NCBI GenBank assembly: GCA_964501365.1
Contig: CAZCST010000020.1
Coordinates: 124,001-188,000 of the forward strand
Source: CAZAMB01 sp964501365
GTDB taxonomy: Bacteria; Planctomycetota; Phycisphaerae; UBA1845
Direction: 5' to 3'
DNA length: 64,000 bases
Part shown: positions 1-7,858 of the stretch, one piece after another
Position numbering within the stretch: the first letter of the stretch is position 1
Layout of the letters: each line of letters opens with the position of its first letter
The notes under the pieces: generated by a model
What the model was told of the DNA's origin: nothing
The model's database searches: none
Seen by the model: the letters and a program-made list of their open reading frames with translations, nothing else
Program-made: the position numbers and the translations under genes

Positions 1-1274
1 ATGTGCCAGAATGTGATGATGCTCGCACGCGGGAGACGTTCCCGGATCATTCGGGGCGCCATCGCAAAATGATAGTCCTGCACAAGGACGACAGGGTCAT
101 CTGAGTCCGCCTCATCACATACCGCGTCGGCGAACAATCGATTCACCTCAACATAATGATTCCAATCCTCACGCCGAAACATGGGACGGGTGTGCGCCAG
201 GTGACACAACGGCCAGAGCCCCTCATTCGCAAAGCCATAGTAGTAACCCTTCTCCTGCACGTCCGAGAGCCACACGCGCCGAAGCACATACGATTCCTCG
301 CCGGGGGGGACACGCACACGATTGCGTTCATCCACCATTTCACGATCAGCATTGCCGCTCCCATGCGCCACCCAGACTCCACCGCACGCCCGCATCACCG
401 GCTCGAGCGCCGTCACAAGACCACTGGCCGGATGAAACACCTCAATGGCGCCGTCCTTCTGACGCTGGTGAATGTACGGTTCCCGGTTGGCCAACACGAC
501 GATGCGTTCGCCGTGCAGATGTTCCACCAGCGCACGCCTCAGTCTCGATGGGTTCCAACCTCCCCCCTGTTCGTCCGTATGTTCGGCGGCCACATGCTCG
601 ATCAGTTCGCGAACGTCGCGAAGAATAGGCTGAAATTCCCGTGAAGAACTCCCGCCGCGCAAGAACTGGCGAATCTGGTGGGTCCAGCCGCGCCAGAACA
701 TGCGTCCTGCGATCACCGTCAACACCGACGCACTCACCGCAAGTATGGCAAAGGCGATCAAGATCAACTGTCGCAGTTTTGCGTCGCGACGCTCCATGAA
801 CGTCACATCGTGCACCAGTACGAGGAACCCGTAGGTTCGATCGGAGTCTCGTATGGGGACGACGTTGACATGAACGCGGCCTCCGGGCAATTGCGAGAAA
901 AAGCCTGTGGACTGCCATTCCTCCGGCGGCGCACCTTCCGATGGCCTCAGACGACGAGCAAGATCGCTGCATAGGAACTCAGGAGGAAATGCGGCCGTAG
1001 ATGCTTTGGTTTGACCGTCAATATCGCAGGCTGCGGCTCCCAGGATGCGTTCATCCTGGGCCAGGTCCGTCAACACTCGCTGTACTTCCTCGGCCTTGGA
1101 TCCCCAGTGCGAAACGAGCGACCACCACGCGCCGTTCACCGCAAGCTGTGCGCGCAGCGCAATATCCCGTTCGAACCAGGACTGAGTTGTCTTTTGCACA
1201 GCCTGCGTCGCTACGACTGCCAGCAGCGCCAGGCCAGCAATGACCAGGAAAATGAAACGCAGCAGCTGACCCAT
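1..1274 (-). CDS. otsA: Membrane-anchored alpha,alpha-trehalose-phosphate synthase (GT20), 3' part outside window
   Basis: Trehalose-6-phosphate synthase joins UDP-glucose and glucose-6-phosphate. The frame starts at ATG 1274 (MGQLLRFIFLVIAG) and stays open for 424 codons to the left edge, so the C-terminal part is missing. Residues about 4-24 form one membrane segment. An extracytoplasmic-looking stretch follows, ending in a PAS/CHASE-like GRVHVNVVPI...GFLVLVHDVTF region, then a second membrane segment at about 163-183. The GT20 domain begins near residue 253 (RIVVLANREPYIHQ), with HGSGNADREMVDERNRVRVP, YYYGFANEGLWPLCH and, at the edge, IITFWH, all typical of the family. It is divergent from the trehalose-phosphatase/GH15 gene, which supports a trehalose locus. 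A sensor-like membrane half on this enzyme suggests its activity or location is controlled from outside; that is inference. Confidence 0.88.
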   Translation of the reverse strand, partial: MGQLLRFIFLVIAGLALLAVVATQAVQKTTQSWFERDIALRAQLAVNGAWWSLVSHWGSKAEEVQRVLTDLAQDERILGAAACDIDGQTKASTAAFPPEFLCSDLARRLRPSEGAPPEEWQSTGFFSQLPGGRVHVNVVPIRDSDRTYGFLVLVHDVTFMERRDAKLRQLILIAFAILAVSASVLTVIAGRMFWRGWTHQIRQFLRGGSSSREFQPILRDVRELIEHVAAEHTDEQGGGWNPSRLRRALVEHLHGERIVVLANREPYIHQRQKDGAIEVFHPASGLVTALEPVMRACGGVWVAHGSGNADREMVDERNRVRVPPGEESYVLRRVWLSDVQEKGYYYGFANEGLWPLCHLAHTRPMFRREDWNHYVEVNRLFADAVCDEADSDDPVVLVQDYHFAMAPRMIRERLPRASIITFWH

Positions 1275-1311
1275 TCCGCATATTTTAGTCGAAAATTCCG
1301 CGTCGGGACAC

Positions 1312-1340
1312 TTGGATCGATGCTATTCGCAAAGTATGCT
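1312..1340 (+). promoter_or_regulatory. Putative sigma70-type promoter for the otsB-GH15 gene
   Basis: TTGGAT at 1312-1317 and TATGCT at 1335-1340 are separated by 17 bases. Transcription would start near 1347, just upstream of ATG 1363. This argues against the earlier in-frame starts at 1312 and 1336, which lie inside the promoter. Confidence 0.4.
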
Positions 1341-1362
1341 GAAAAACATCCGAACCACGGTC

Positions 1363-3921
1363 ATGAGCGAATTGAGTTTTATGAATCTGCAAGACAAACT
1401 GGCGGAACTGGCTCGTACCACCGTTCTGCTTGTGGCCTCCGATTTTGACGGCACGCTTGCGCCGATCGCCCAGGCTCCGCACCTCGCCATTCCCGAACGG
1501 GAGGCCATTGTCGCTCTTCATGCATTGAGTGCGATGCCCCACACTCACGTTGCAGTCATTTCCGGTCGCGCGCTGCGGGACCTTGCGTCTATCGCAAATG
1601 TTTCGGGCGAAGTACTCTTGGTTGGCAGCCACGGCAGCGAATTTGATCCTGACTTCGTCCAAACGTTGACTGCCAGCCAGCTTGAACTGCGCGATCAGCT
1701 CAAGAGTCATCTCACGGACATCGCATCGAGCGGGCAGGGATTCCTGCTTGAAGAGAAACCCGCGTCGTTTGCGTTTCATTATCGCGGCACAGCCCCGGAA
1801 ATCTCCAGGACCGTGGTCAATTCAATTTTGAACGGACCCGCACTCCTCCCGGGAGTGCATGTTAAGTACGGAAAGGAAGTGGTTGAACTCGGTGTCGTGC
1901 CCACGGACAAGGGCAAGGCTCTACTTTCGCTGCGCCATCGCTTCGGCGCAACCGCAGCCATCTTCATCGGTGATGATGAAAGCGATGAGGACGCATTCGC
2001 GGTGCTCCGCGGGCCGGATGTCTCCGTCAAGGTGGGCGATGGCAATACTCGTGCCCAGTTCACCGTTCCCGACGCCGCTGAATCGGCCCGGATCCTTGCG
2101 CGACTTGTCCAGATGCGTGAGGAATGGCTGCGAAATTCGCAGGCTGTCGCAATCGAGAGGCACTCTCTACTTTCGGATCAGCGAACTGTCGCGCTGGTGA
2201 CACCCGACGCCCGGATCGTCTGGATGTGCATTCCCCGCATCGACTCCGCGGCCATCTTCGCTGAACTTGTGGGCGGGCCCACCGCCGGTTTCTTTCACAT
2301 ACGAGCGGCGGACGGATCGCCGCCGCGCAAACAGTCCTATGACGCCGACTCTTTTCTGTTGATTACTGACTGGGGCGAATTCTCGGTCACCGACTACATG
2401 GATTGTTCCGGCGGCCGGCCTTTTCAGAGAGCCGGCCGCACCGACCTGATCCGCATGATTGAAGGAAAAGGCAGGATCGACATCGTCTTTGCCCCACGTC
2501 TCGACTTCGGTCGAGAACAAACCCGATTAAGAGTCATTCCGCATGGTCTGCAGATCGAGGGATCCCTTGATCCGGTCGTTCTCCGCTCACCGGGCGTTCA
2601 ATGGACCATCACGGATGAAGGCCGACATCAGCGGGCCATGGCCTCATACGACCTCAACGGCACACTCATCCTCGAACTACGGTGCGGCGTACTGAGTTCG
2701 CAGGAACAGGTGGTCCCCGAAAGCATCCGCCGATTACAAACCACACGTTTCTGGTCCGCCTGGGCCGATCAACTCAAACTTCCACCTCTCGCGCGTGATC
2801 TCGTGAAACGCAGCGCGCTCGTCATCAAGGCATTGTGTTACGGACCCACAGGCGCCATCTGCGCCGCAGGAACCATGAGCCTGCCTGAACATATAGGCGG
2901 AGTGCGTAACTGGGACTACCGATATTGCTGGCTGCGCGATAGCGCGATGGCAGCCACCTCTCTGGCCCGCCTGCATGCCCCGGGGCCAGGCATCCGGCTG
3001 CTCGACTGGCTGCTCGGCGTCATGGATCGCGACGAAAACCCGGAATGGTTTCGCCCGCTGTACACGGTCACTGGAGGCCATGCCGCGACGGAAGCAGAAA
3101 TCGGCGAGCTCGCCGGTTATCGAGGCAGCAGGCCGGTTCGCGTTGGAAATGCCGCCGCGCAGCAGCTCCAGCTCGACGTCTTTGGCCCGCTCATGGAATT
3201 GCTTGAAGCGCTCGCCCAGCGCGGAGCGGCGCTTTCCGGCGAACATTGGCGGCTTACCGAAGCCATCATCAAGGCCGTCGATCGCCGATGGCGGGAGCCA
3301 GACCACGGCATCTGGGAGATTCGCCGTCCCCGCCAGCATCACGTGCATTCCAAGGTGATGTGCTGGATGGCAGTCGATCGGGCCATCAAACTGGCCGCCG
3401 TCTATCTTGGGCAGGAGCCTGAGGCATGGATCAAGTTGCGTAACGAAATCTCAAACGATGTACTCGCCCACGGCTGGAATAAGACAATCAATTCTTTCAC
3501 AACTACGTACGATGATTCGTCTGTGGATGCCGCTTTGCTCCACCTGGGTCTCTCCGGCCTGCTCGACGGCGACGACCCTAGATTCACGGCTACAGTTGCC
3601 CACGTTGAGAAATCGCTGCGCCGGGGCCCAACGGTGTACCGCTATCTCTACGATGACAGCCTTCCCGGACAGGAAGGCGGTTTCCATATCTGCACTTGCT
3701 GGCTGATCGAGTCGATGGTAATGGTAAATCGACTCGACGATGCCCTGCATTTGTTCGATGACTACGTCTCCATGTTTGGTCCAACCGGATTGTGTCCGGA
3801 AGAATACTGTCCAAAAACCCGCCGGTCGCTTGGAAACCATCCTCAGCTATACTCTCACTTGGGCCTGATTAATGCAGCCTTGGCGCTTTCGGAAGCCGGT
3901 ATCGCATCCCGCAATGGATAA
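1363..3921 (+). CDS. otsB: Trehalose-phosphatase fused to GH15 glucoamylase/trehalase-like domain
   Basis: An 852-aa fusion. The N-terminal HAD domain (about 1-260) is trehalose-6-phosphate phosphatase. It shows DFDGTLAP at D27-P34 with nucleophile Asp27, SGRALRDL, EKPASFAFHYR and GDDESDEDAF near 203. From about 265 to the end is a bacterial GH15 domain (RIVWMCIPRIDS, GGVRNWDYRYCWLRDSA, LCPEEYCPKTRRSLGNHPQ). GH15 enzymes hydrolyse alpha-glucosides including trehalose. The same polypeptide could therefore make trehalose from the OtsA product and cleave an alpha-glucan or trehalose. The start at 1363 is chosen from the promoter position; MNLQDKLAEL at 1381 is an alternative. It is divergently paired with the trehalose synthase gene, 88 bp apart. 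Confidence 0.88.
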   Translation: MSELSFMNLQDKLAELARTTVLLVASDFDGTLAPIAQAPHLAIPEREAIVALHALSAMPHTHVAVISGRALRDLASIANVSGEVLLVGSHGSEFDPDFVQTLTASQLELRDQLKSHLTDIASSGQGFLLEEKPASFAFHYRGTAPEISRTVVNSILNGPALLPGVHVKYGKEVVELGVVPTDKGKALLSLRHRFGATAAIFIGDDESDEDAFAVLRGPDVSVKVGDGNTRAQFTVPDAAESARILARLVQMREEWLRNSQAVAIERHSLLSDQRTVALVTPDARIVWMCIPRIDSAAIFAELVGGPTAGFFHIRAADGSPPRKQSYDADSFLLITDWGEFSVTDYMDCSGGRPFQRAGRTDLIRMIEGKGRIDIVFAPRLDFGREQTRLRVIPHGLQIEGSLDPVVLRSPGVQWTITDEGRHQRAMASYDLNGTLILELRCGVLSSQEQVVPESIRRLQTTRFWSAWADQLKLPPLARDLVKRSALVIKALCYGPTGAICAAGTMSLPEHIGGVRNWDYRYCWLRDSAMAATSLARLHAPGPGIRLLDWLLGVMDRDENPEWFRPLYTVTGGHAATEAEIGELAGYRGSRPVRVGNAAAQQLQLDVFGPLMELLEALAQRGAALSGEHWRLTEAIIKAVDRRWREPDHGIWEIRRPRQHHVHSKVMCWMAVDRAIKLAAVYLGQEPEAWIKLRNEISNDVLAHGWNKTINSFTTTYDDSSVDAALLHLGLSGLLDGDDPRFTATVAHVEKSLRRGPTVYRYLYDDSLPGQEGGFHICTCWLIESMVMVNRLDDALHLFDDYVSMFGPTGLCPEEYCPKTRRSLGNHPQLYSHLGLINAALALSEAGIASRNG

Positions 3922-3955
3922 TTGGTAACATTTGCAGACCACAACGGAGCATGTC

Positions 3956-5197
3956 ATGTACGGTTCTATGGCGGAACATTTGCGTAACGAGCTGGAGTCG
4001 ATTCGCAAGGCCGGGCTCTACAAGGAAGAACGTCAGATTCTTACTCCGCAGGGCGCGGACATTCGTGTGCGTTTTCCGGAGTCCGCCCCCCCGCGCGAGG
4101 TAATTAACTTCTGTGCGAACAACTACCTTGGCTTGTCGTCGAACGCTAAAGTGATCGAGGCCGCCCACGACGCCCTCAAGACGCACGGATTCGGGCTGAG
4201 CAGCGTGCGGTTTATCTGCGGGACGCAGGACATTCACAAACAGCTGGAGCGGCGGATCAGCGAGTTCCTGCGAACAGAGGACACAATCCTGTATGCGGCC
4301 TGTTTCGACGCGAACGGCGGGCTGTTTGAGCCGCTGCTCGGGGAGCAGGACGCGGTGCTCACCGACTCGCTTAACCACGCCTCGATCATCGACGGCATTC
4401 GGCTCTGCAAAGCAAAGCGGTACATTTACACCCACAACGATATGGCCGACCTGAAGGCCAAACTGGTCGAGGCCAAGTCGGCGCGGTTCCGCATGATCGC
4501 CACCGACGGGGCCTTCAGTATGGACGGCGACGTGGCAAAACTGGATCAGATTTGCGATTTGGCCGAGGAGCATAGCGCACTGGTCATGGTGGACGACTGC
4601 CACTGCACCGGGTTCATGGGCAAGACCGGGCGCGGATCAGCGGAGCACTGCGGCGTGATGGGCCGGGTCGATGTGATTACTTCGACACTCGGCAAGGCGC
4701 TGGGCGGGGCGTCCGGGGGCTTCACCAGCGGGCGAAAGGAGATCATCGAATTGCTGCGGCAGCGTTCCCGGCCATACCTGTTCAGCAACTCGGTCGCGCC
4801 GACGATCGTGAAGGCGTCGCTGGCGATTCTCGATGTGCTGTCGGAATCGACGGCGCTGCGCGACAAGCTGGAGGCCAATACCAAGCGCTTCCGCGAAGGA
4901 ATGACCAAGGCCGGCTTCGACATCCGCCCTGGCGTCCACCCCATCGTGCCGATCATGCTCTACAATGCGAAGCTCAGTCAGGACATCGCCCGCGACCTCT
5001 TCGCCGAAGGCATCTACGTCATCGGCTTCTATCACCCCGTCGTGGCCAAGGGCCTGGCCCGCATCCGCGTCCAGCTATCTGCCGCGCACGAGCCGCACCA
5101 CATCGACCGCGCCATCGAAGCCTTCACCAAGGTCGGGCGCAAATACGAAATCCTCGGCGCGAAGAAAGACCAGATCATCGCGAAGTACGGCGAATGA
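3956..5197 (+). CDS. kbl: Glycine C-acetyltransferase (2-amino-3-ketobutyrate CoA ligase)
   Basis: A 413-aa PLP enzyme of the alpha-oxoamine synthase family. It acts with threonine dehydrogenase to split 2-amino-3-ketobutyrate into glycine and acetyl-CoA. Diagnostic stretches are AGLYKEERQI, NFCANNYLGLSS, FGLSSVRFICGTQDIHKQLE, SLNHASIIDGIRL, DDCHCTGFMG and the PLP-lysine segment TSTLGKALGGASGG. The start is ATG 3956: GGAG lies at 3946-3949 with a 6-base spacer, and the N-terminus then aligns with known Kbl proteins. An upstream in-frame ATG at 3932 is less likely. No tdh is visible beside it. It begins 34 bases after the otsB-GH15 stop on the same strand. Confidence 0.93.
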   Translation: MYGSMAEHLRNELESIRKAGLYKEERQILTPQGADIRVRFPESAPPREVINFCANNYLGLSSNAKVIEAAHDALKTHGFGLSSVRFICGTQDIHKQLERRISEFLRTEDTILYAACFDANGGLFEPLLGEQDAVLTDSLNHASIIDGIRLCKAKRYIYTHNDMADLKAKLVEAKSARFRMIATDGAFSMDGDVAKLDQICDLAEEHSALVMVDDCHCTGFMGKTGRGSAEHCGVMGRVDVITSTLGKALGGASGGFTSGRKEIIELLRQRSRPYLFSNSVAPTIVKASLAILDVLSESTALRDKLEANTKRFREGMTKAGFDIRPGVHPIVPIMLYNAKLSQDIARDLFAEGIYVIGFYHPVVAKGLARIRVQLSAAHEPHHIDRAIEAFTKVGRKYEILGAKKDQIIAKYGE

Positions 5198-5227
5198 GTA
5201 CAACAACTCGGTCTTTGGAGTATTAGC

Positions 5228-5962
5228 TTGGCAGTTTCGGCGCACATTCCATGCTCCAAATGTGAGTATGACCTGTTCGGCACCGCAGACGAAGCTTCCT
5301 GTCCAGAATGTGGAACTTCAGTTCGGTTATCGCTGAATCCCAAGCGTCTGATTTTTGTTCCACCGGAAAAGCTAAAACCCATCGCCAGGCTCCTCAAGGT
5401 TTGGATAATCCTTTCCGCCGTCCAACTCGCACTCTGGATCGCTCTATTCGTACATTTTTCACAGATATTAATTCTTCCGTTCTATTTCGTAGGCGTAGTC
5501 ACATGGTTTCTCATTCCAGTTTTTGTATCTCTTCGATACATTGGTATCACCGTAAAGAAGCAGTCCTCTTTGCTCTTCGCGATATCCACGATCTCGACGG
5601 CCATTCTCGGATTGGTGTTATGTTTCTTATGGCAGTCCTTTTTCGAAACACCACTTATGTCGTTCCTTGCAAGGCTATTCCTGGCGGTTCCTTCTATGCT
5701 CTTCCTGGTCTTGGCTGGGACGCTTTCGGCCAGAATCCCAAGAATCCGATTGGCTTATTCCCTTTGGGGATCTGTAATGCTGTCGAACTTGCTTTGGATT
5801 GCGCAGATACCTTTTGCCCCTTGGCGATGGCGCTGGTTTGGGCACATCGTCCTATTCTCTTCACCAATAGTGTTGATGCTTACGATCATGCAGATCGGAT
5901 TATTAATGCGCCGTTTAGGTCGCCTGCCATTTATTCCGCAAGACTCAGTCGGCGCAGAGTAA
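5228..5962 (+). CDS. Zinc-ribbon multi-pass membrane protein, unknown function
   Basis: A 244-aa protein with a TTG start at 5228 and GGAG 7 bases upstream. It opens with a four-Cys zinc ribbon (CSKCEYDL...CPECGT), followed by about five or six hydrophobic helices (for example VWIILSAVQLALWIALFVHF and ILILPFYFVGVVTWFLI). Small proteins with a CxxCxYDL...CPECG head and a membrane tail are common in Planctomycetota, but no function is known to me. The base composition looks richer in A+T than the flanking genes, which may indicate later acquisition or relaxed codon selection. Confidence 0.7.
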   Translation: MAVSAHIPCSKCEYDLFGTADEASCPECGTSVRLSLNPKRLIFVPPEKLKPIARLLKVWIILSAVQLALWIALFVHFSQILILPFYFVGVVTWFLIPVFVSLRYIGITVKKQSSLLFAISTISTAILGLVLCFLWQSFFETPLMSFLARLFLAVPSMLFLVLAGTLSARIPRIRLAYSLWGSVMLSNLLWIAQIPFAPWRWRWFGHIVLFSSPIVLMLTIMQIGLLMRRLGRLPFIPQDSVGAE

Positions 5963-5963
5963 A

Positions 5964-6025
5964 CTAAGACATTTCTCGAAACGGCGATTCGCCGACTTCC
6001 ATGATGCCGGGGGCGGCCCAGTTGC
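5964..6025 (-). pseudogene. 3' remnant of a paralogue of the 6935-7684 gene
   Basis: Read on the minus strand this stretch encodes SNWAAPGIMEVGESPFREMS and then TAG at 5964-5966. The segment WAAPGIMEVGESPF equals the C-terminus of the protein at 6935-7684, and the DNA at 5979-6011 is identical over 33 bp to 6947-6979. No start or upstream part remains, because the toxin gene stops at 6026. It is best read as the broken end of a duplicated gene whose body was replaced by the toxin-antitoxin cassette. Confidence 0.6.
5979..6011. repeat. 33-bp direct repeat, left copy
   Basis: Identical to 6947-6979, starting AAACGGCGATTCGCCG and ending ATGATGCCGGG. Similarity continues for about eight bases with two mismatches. 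The two copies, 968 bp apart, bracket the toxin-antitoxin operon. Confidence 0.85.
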
Positions 6026-6580
6026 TCACAGAGCCGCTTCGTCAGGGAATAAGTTCGCCACTTTTTTCATCGATAGGTACAAGTGGTTCTTGTCGTCCGT
6101 CAATTCTACAAAACCGTATTTGAGATAGAAGCGGCGCGCATCATCATTGACGGCGAATACTTCGACCGCGCGCATGGCAATCGCGCTGCCATGCCTAAGC
6201 CCGCGCCGCAGTGCGTCAACGAGCAAGTACGAGCCAAGTCCTCCGCCTTGAACCACTTTGCTTACGGCCAGCCTTCCGAGATGAAGAACGGGAATCGGGA
6301 TGCGGCTGGGAAGGCCGGATTTTTCTTCTGCGGGAATCGTGTCGAAGCTGACAGCGCCGCTCGCAAGCGTATAGAATCCCAGAACGTGTGTCATGTCCGT
6401 AGGCTCCACCGCGACAAATGTTCGACCAAGGTCTCGCTTTTCGAATTGGGTCGCGCGCACCTTCAGGAATTCGTCCAGCGAGGCGATGCCGCAGTCGAAT
6501 TGACTACGATCATGTTGTTTGCCGAGCCGCACGATGATCCATTTTGGATCAGCCACCCCGACGATACCTCTTGGCAGCAT
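6026..6580 (-). CDS. GNAT-family acetyltransferase toxin (TacT-like)
   Basis: A protein of up to 184 aa. Toxins of this family acetylate the amino group of charged tRNAs and block translation. Visible features are the N-terminal FDCGIASLDEFLKVRA motif typical of DUF1778-linked toxins, the acetyl-CoA loop region LGRLAVSKVVQGGGLGSYLL, and the C-terminal FAVNDDARRFYLKYGFVEL. The start may be ATG 6580 or, more likely, the GTG at 6556, which overlaps the antitoxin stop by eight bases and gives a family-sized protein of 176 aa. Antitoxin first, toxin second, with overlap, is the standard order for this module. Confidence 0.88.
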   Translation of the reverse strand: MLPRGIVGVADPKWIIVRLGKQHDRSQFDCGIASLDEFLKVRATQFEKRDLGRTFVAVEPTDMTHVLGFYTLASGAVSFDTIPAEEKSGLPSRIPIPVLHLGRLAVSKVVQGGGLGSYLLVDALRRGLRHGSAIAMRAVEVFAVNDDARRFYLKYGFVELTDDKNHLYLSMKKVANLFPDEAAL

Positions 6581-6824
6581 TGCGGAGTGCTGCGTTAGGC
6601 TGGCCGTCATCATCCAGCATTTCAAGGAATCGGGCGCTGTCCCGTCGTGATAATTTCGTCGCGGTGCTCTCTTCGACCGCCTGTCGAGCGCGTAAGAGAA
6701 GCGTAGTGGTTGCGAAGTCGCTCACCGTCTGACCCATCACAAAGGCGGCGCGTTCGATGAGTTCCTTTTGCTCCTTCCCAAGACGGAAGTCGATTCTGGC
6801 CGGACTTTTCGATCTGATTGCCAT
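6549..6824 (-). CDS. DUF1778-family antitoxin (TacA-like, ribbon-helix-helix)
   Basis: A 91-aa protein. The N-terminal half (ARIDFRLGKEQKELIERAAF, then FVMGQTVSDFATTTLLLRAR) is the ribbon-helix-helix DNA-binding part of DUF1778 antitoxins. The C-terminal tail would wrap the GNAT toxin. It is the first gene of the operon and overlaps the toxin gene. A promoter with a small inverted repeat lies directly upstream (6857-6891), fitting autoregulation by the toxin-antitoxin complex. Confidence 0.88.
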   Translation of the reverse strand: MAIRSKSPARIDFRLGKEQKELIERAAFVMGQTVSDFATTTLLLRARQAVEESTATKLSRRDSARFLEMLDDDGQPNAALRNAAKRYRRGG

Positions 6825-6856
6825 TGGTTCTGCTCCGTATAGGTTTCGCTAGCCTC

Positions 6857-6891
6857 AATATCATTGTACGGATATTTGCCACACAAATCAA
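6857..6891 (-). promoter_or_regulatory. Putative promoter and operator of the toxin-antitoxin operon
   Basis: On the minus strand TTGATT (6891-6886) and TACAAT (6868-6863) are spaced by 17 bases. A perfect 6-bp inverted repeat, AATATC (6857-6862) and GATATT (6871-6876), straddles the -10 box and is a likely operator. The antitoxin start at 6824 follows about 30 bases beyond the expected transcription start. Confidence 0.5.
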
Positions 6892-6934
6892 TAATACGAC
6901 TTGGACAAGTAGTTCGTTGTTTCCGGGTTTGATA

Positions 6935-7684
6935 TTACCGGACGTCAAACGGCGATTCGCCGACTTCCATGATGCCGGGCGCAGCCCATGGGAGTTTCGG
7001 ATCGCTGACCCAGCGGATGGCGGCAAGCATTCCCGCGTATTCGCAGGAGAGATACAGCAACTGCTCTCCGGTGAGTTTTTCGATGGGCTTGCCGAATCCC
7101 TGGGCGGGAATCTGTGAGGCCAGTTCCATCTCCTTCGCGAAGGCGAGCGATTTTTCGTAGGCCGGGTCGAGACGGCGGCGCTGTTCGAAGAGCATCTTCC
7201 AGAGGAAGCCGCGAATCTCCGCATCCTTGATTTCGAGTGCCGTGCCGCAGTGCATTTCGGCCGCATCGGGCAGGCCCGCGAAGGTGACTGATTGATCCGA
7301 GGTCTGCGGCGTTTCACGCGGGGCAGAGCCCGCCCTACCTGGTTCCGCCGCGTTCGAAGCAGGCTGGTGGGCATGGCCCACCCTACTGGGGTCGTTGAGC
7401 GAAAAAAGCCAGCCCATCAGGCAGAACTGGCCCCAGATTTCGCGGAGGCGCAGGTGCAGTTCAGCGTCGGAATAGGCGGCGATGACCGCAGGTTCGATGA
7501 GCGTTTCGCGGAAGTGCTTCACGGCGCCGGGGGCCGCGGTTTTGATTTCATGCTGGTTGGGCTTTTTCCCCTGCCGTTTGGATTCGGCCACCACGAGGGT
7601 GACGAGGTTGGCCTGCACGGCGATGGCCATGGCCCGGACTTCCTGCGTCGTCCGGGTCTTCTCAGAATGAACGGTCAGTTGCAC
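6935..7684 (-). CDS. Conserved hypothetical protein with an in-frame palindrome insertion
   Basis: A 249-aa soluble protein I do not recognise. The sequence is helical and charged with no signal peptide (VTLVVAESKRQGKKP; EIRGFLWKMLFEQRRRLDP; LLYLSCEYAGMLAAIRW). Between residues of about 99 and 124 it contains the odd segment VGHAHQPASNAAEPGRAGSA. This is the translation of two GTAGGG-headed palindromes and is almost certainly a repeat insertion, not conserved protein. Its last 14 residues before the tail are duplicated in the remnant at 5964-6025. Confidence 0.65.
   Translation of the reverse strand: MQLTVHSEKTRTTQEVRAMAIAVQANLVTLVVAESKRQGKKPNQHEIKTAAPGAVKHFRETLIEPAVIAAYSDAELHLRLREIWGQFCLMGWLFSLNDPSRVGHAHQPASNAAEPGRAGSAPRETPQTSDQSVTFAGLPDAAEMHCGTALEIKDAEIRGFLWKMLFEQRRRLDPAYEKSLAFAKEMELASQIPAQGFGKPIEKLTGEQLLYLSCEYAGMLAAIRWVSDPKLPWAAPGIMEVGESPFDVR
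6947..6979. repeat. 33-bp direct repeat, right copy (inside gene 3' end)
   Basis: Identical to 5979-6011. It encodes the C-terminal residues PGIMEVGESPF of the gene at 6935-7684. Confidence 0.85.
7317..7387 (-). repeat. Two GTAGGG-headed palindromic repeats inside a coding sequence
   Basis: On the minus strand one unit reads AGTAGGGTGGGCCATGCCCA and then CC (about 7366-7387). The second reads GGTAGGGCGGGCTCTGCCCC (about 7318-7337). Both carry a palindromic core after the shared GTAGGG head. Relatives with a GGGTGCATC...GATGCACC core occur at 31131, 36065 and 36391. Confidence 0.65.
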
Positions 7685-7858
7685 GCCGGGATTGTACCGG
7701 ATTTACACGGCTAAGGCACGGAGAGAATAGAGAGTTACTGCCCCGATGGCTTCGGCGAAAGTGACGGTCATGCCGAACGGAGCGAAGCATCTTGTAGTCC
7801 AGGAGATCCTTCGCTTCGCTCAGGATGACAACGGCGATAATGGAGATTCGCGGTTCGG

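Noticed and set aside
442..972. Arg/Cys-rich 176-aa frame on the minus strand
   Set aside because: It is an out-of-frame read of the trehalose synthase gene, whose correct frame shows clear GT20 motifs.
6622..7374. 250-aa minus-strand frame
   Set aside because: It overlaps the antitoxin gene and the recognisable hypothetical gene in another frame, and its sequence is low-complexity Arg/Ser-rich.
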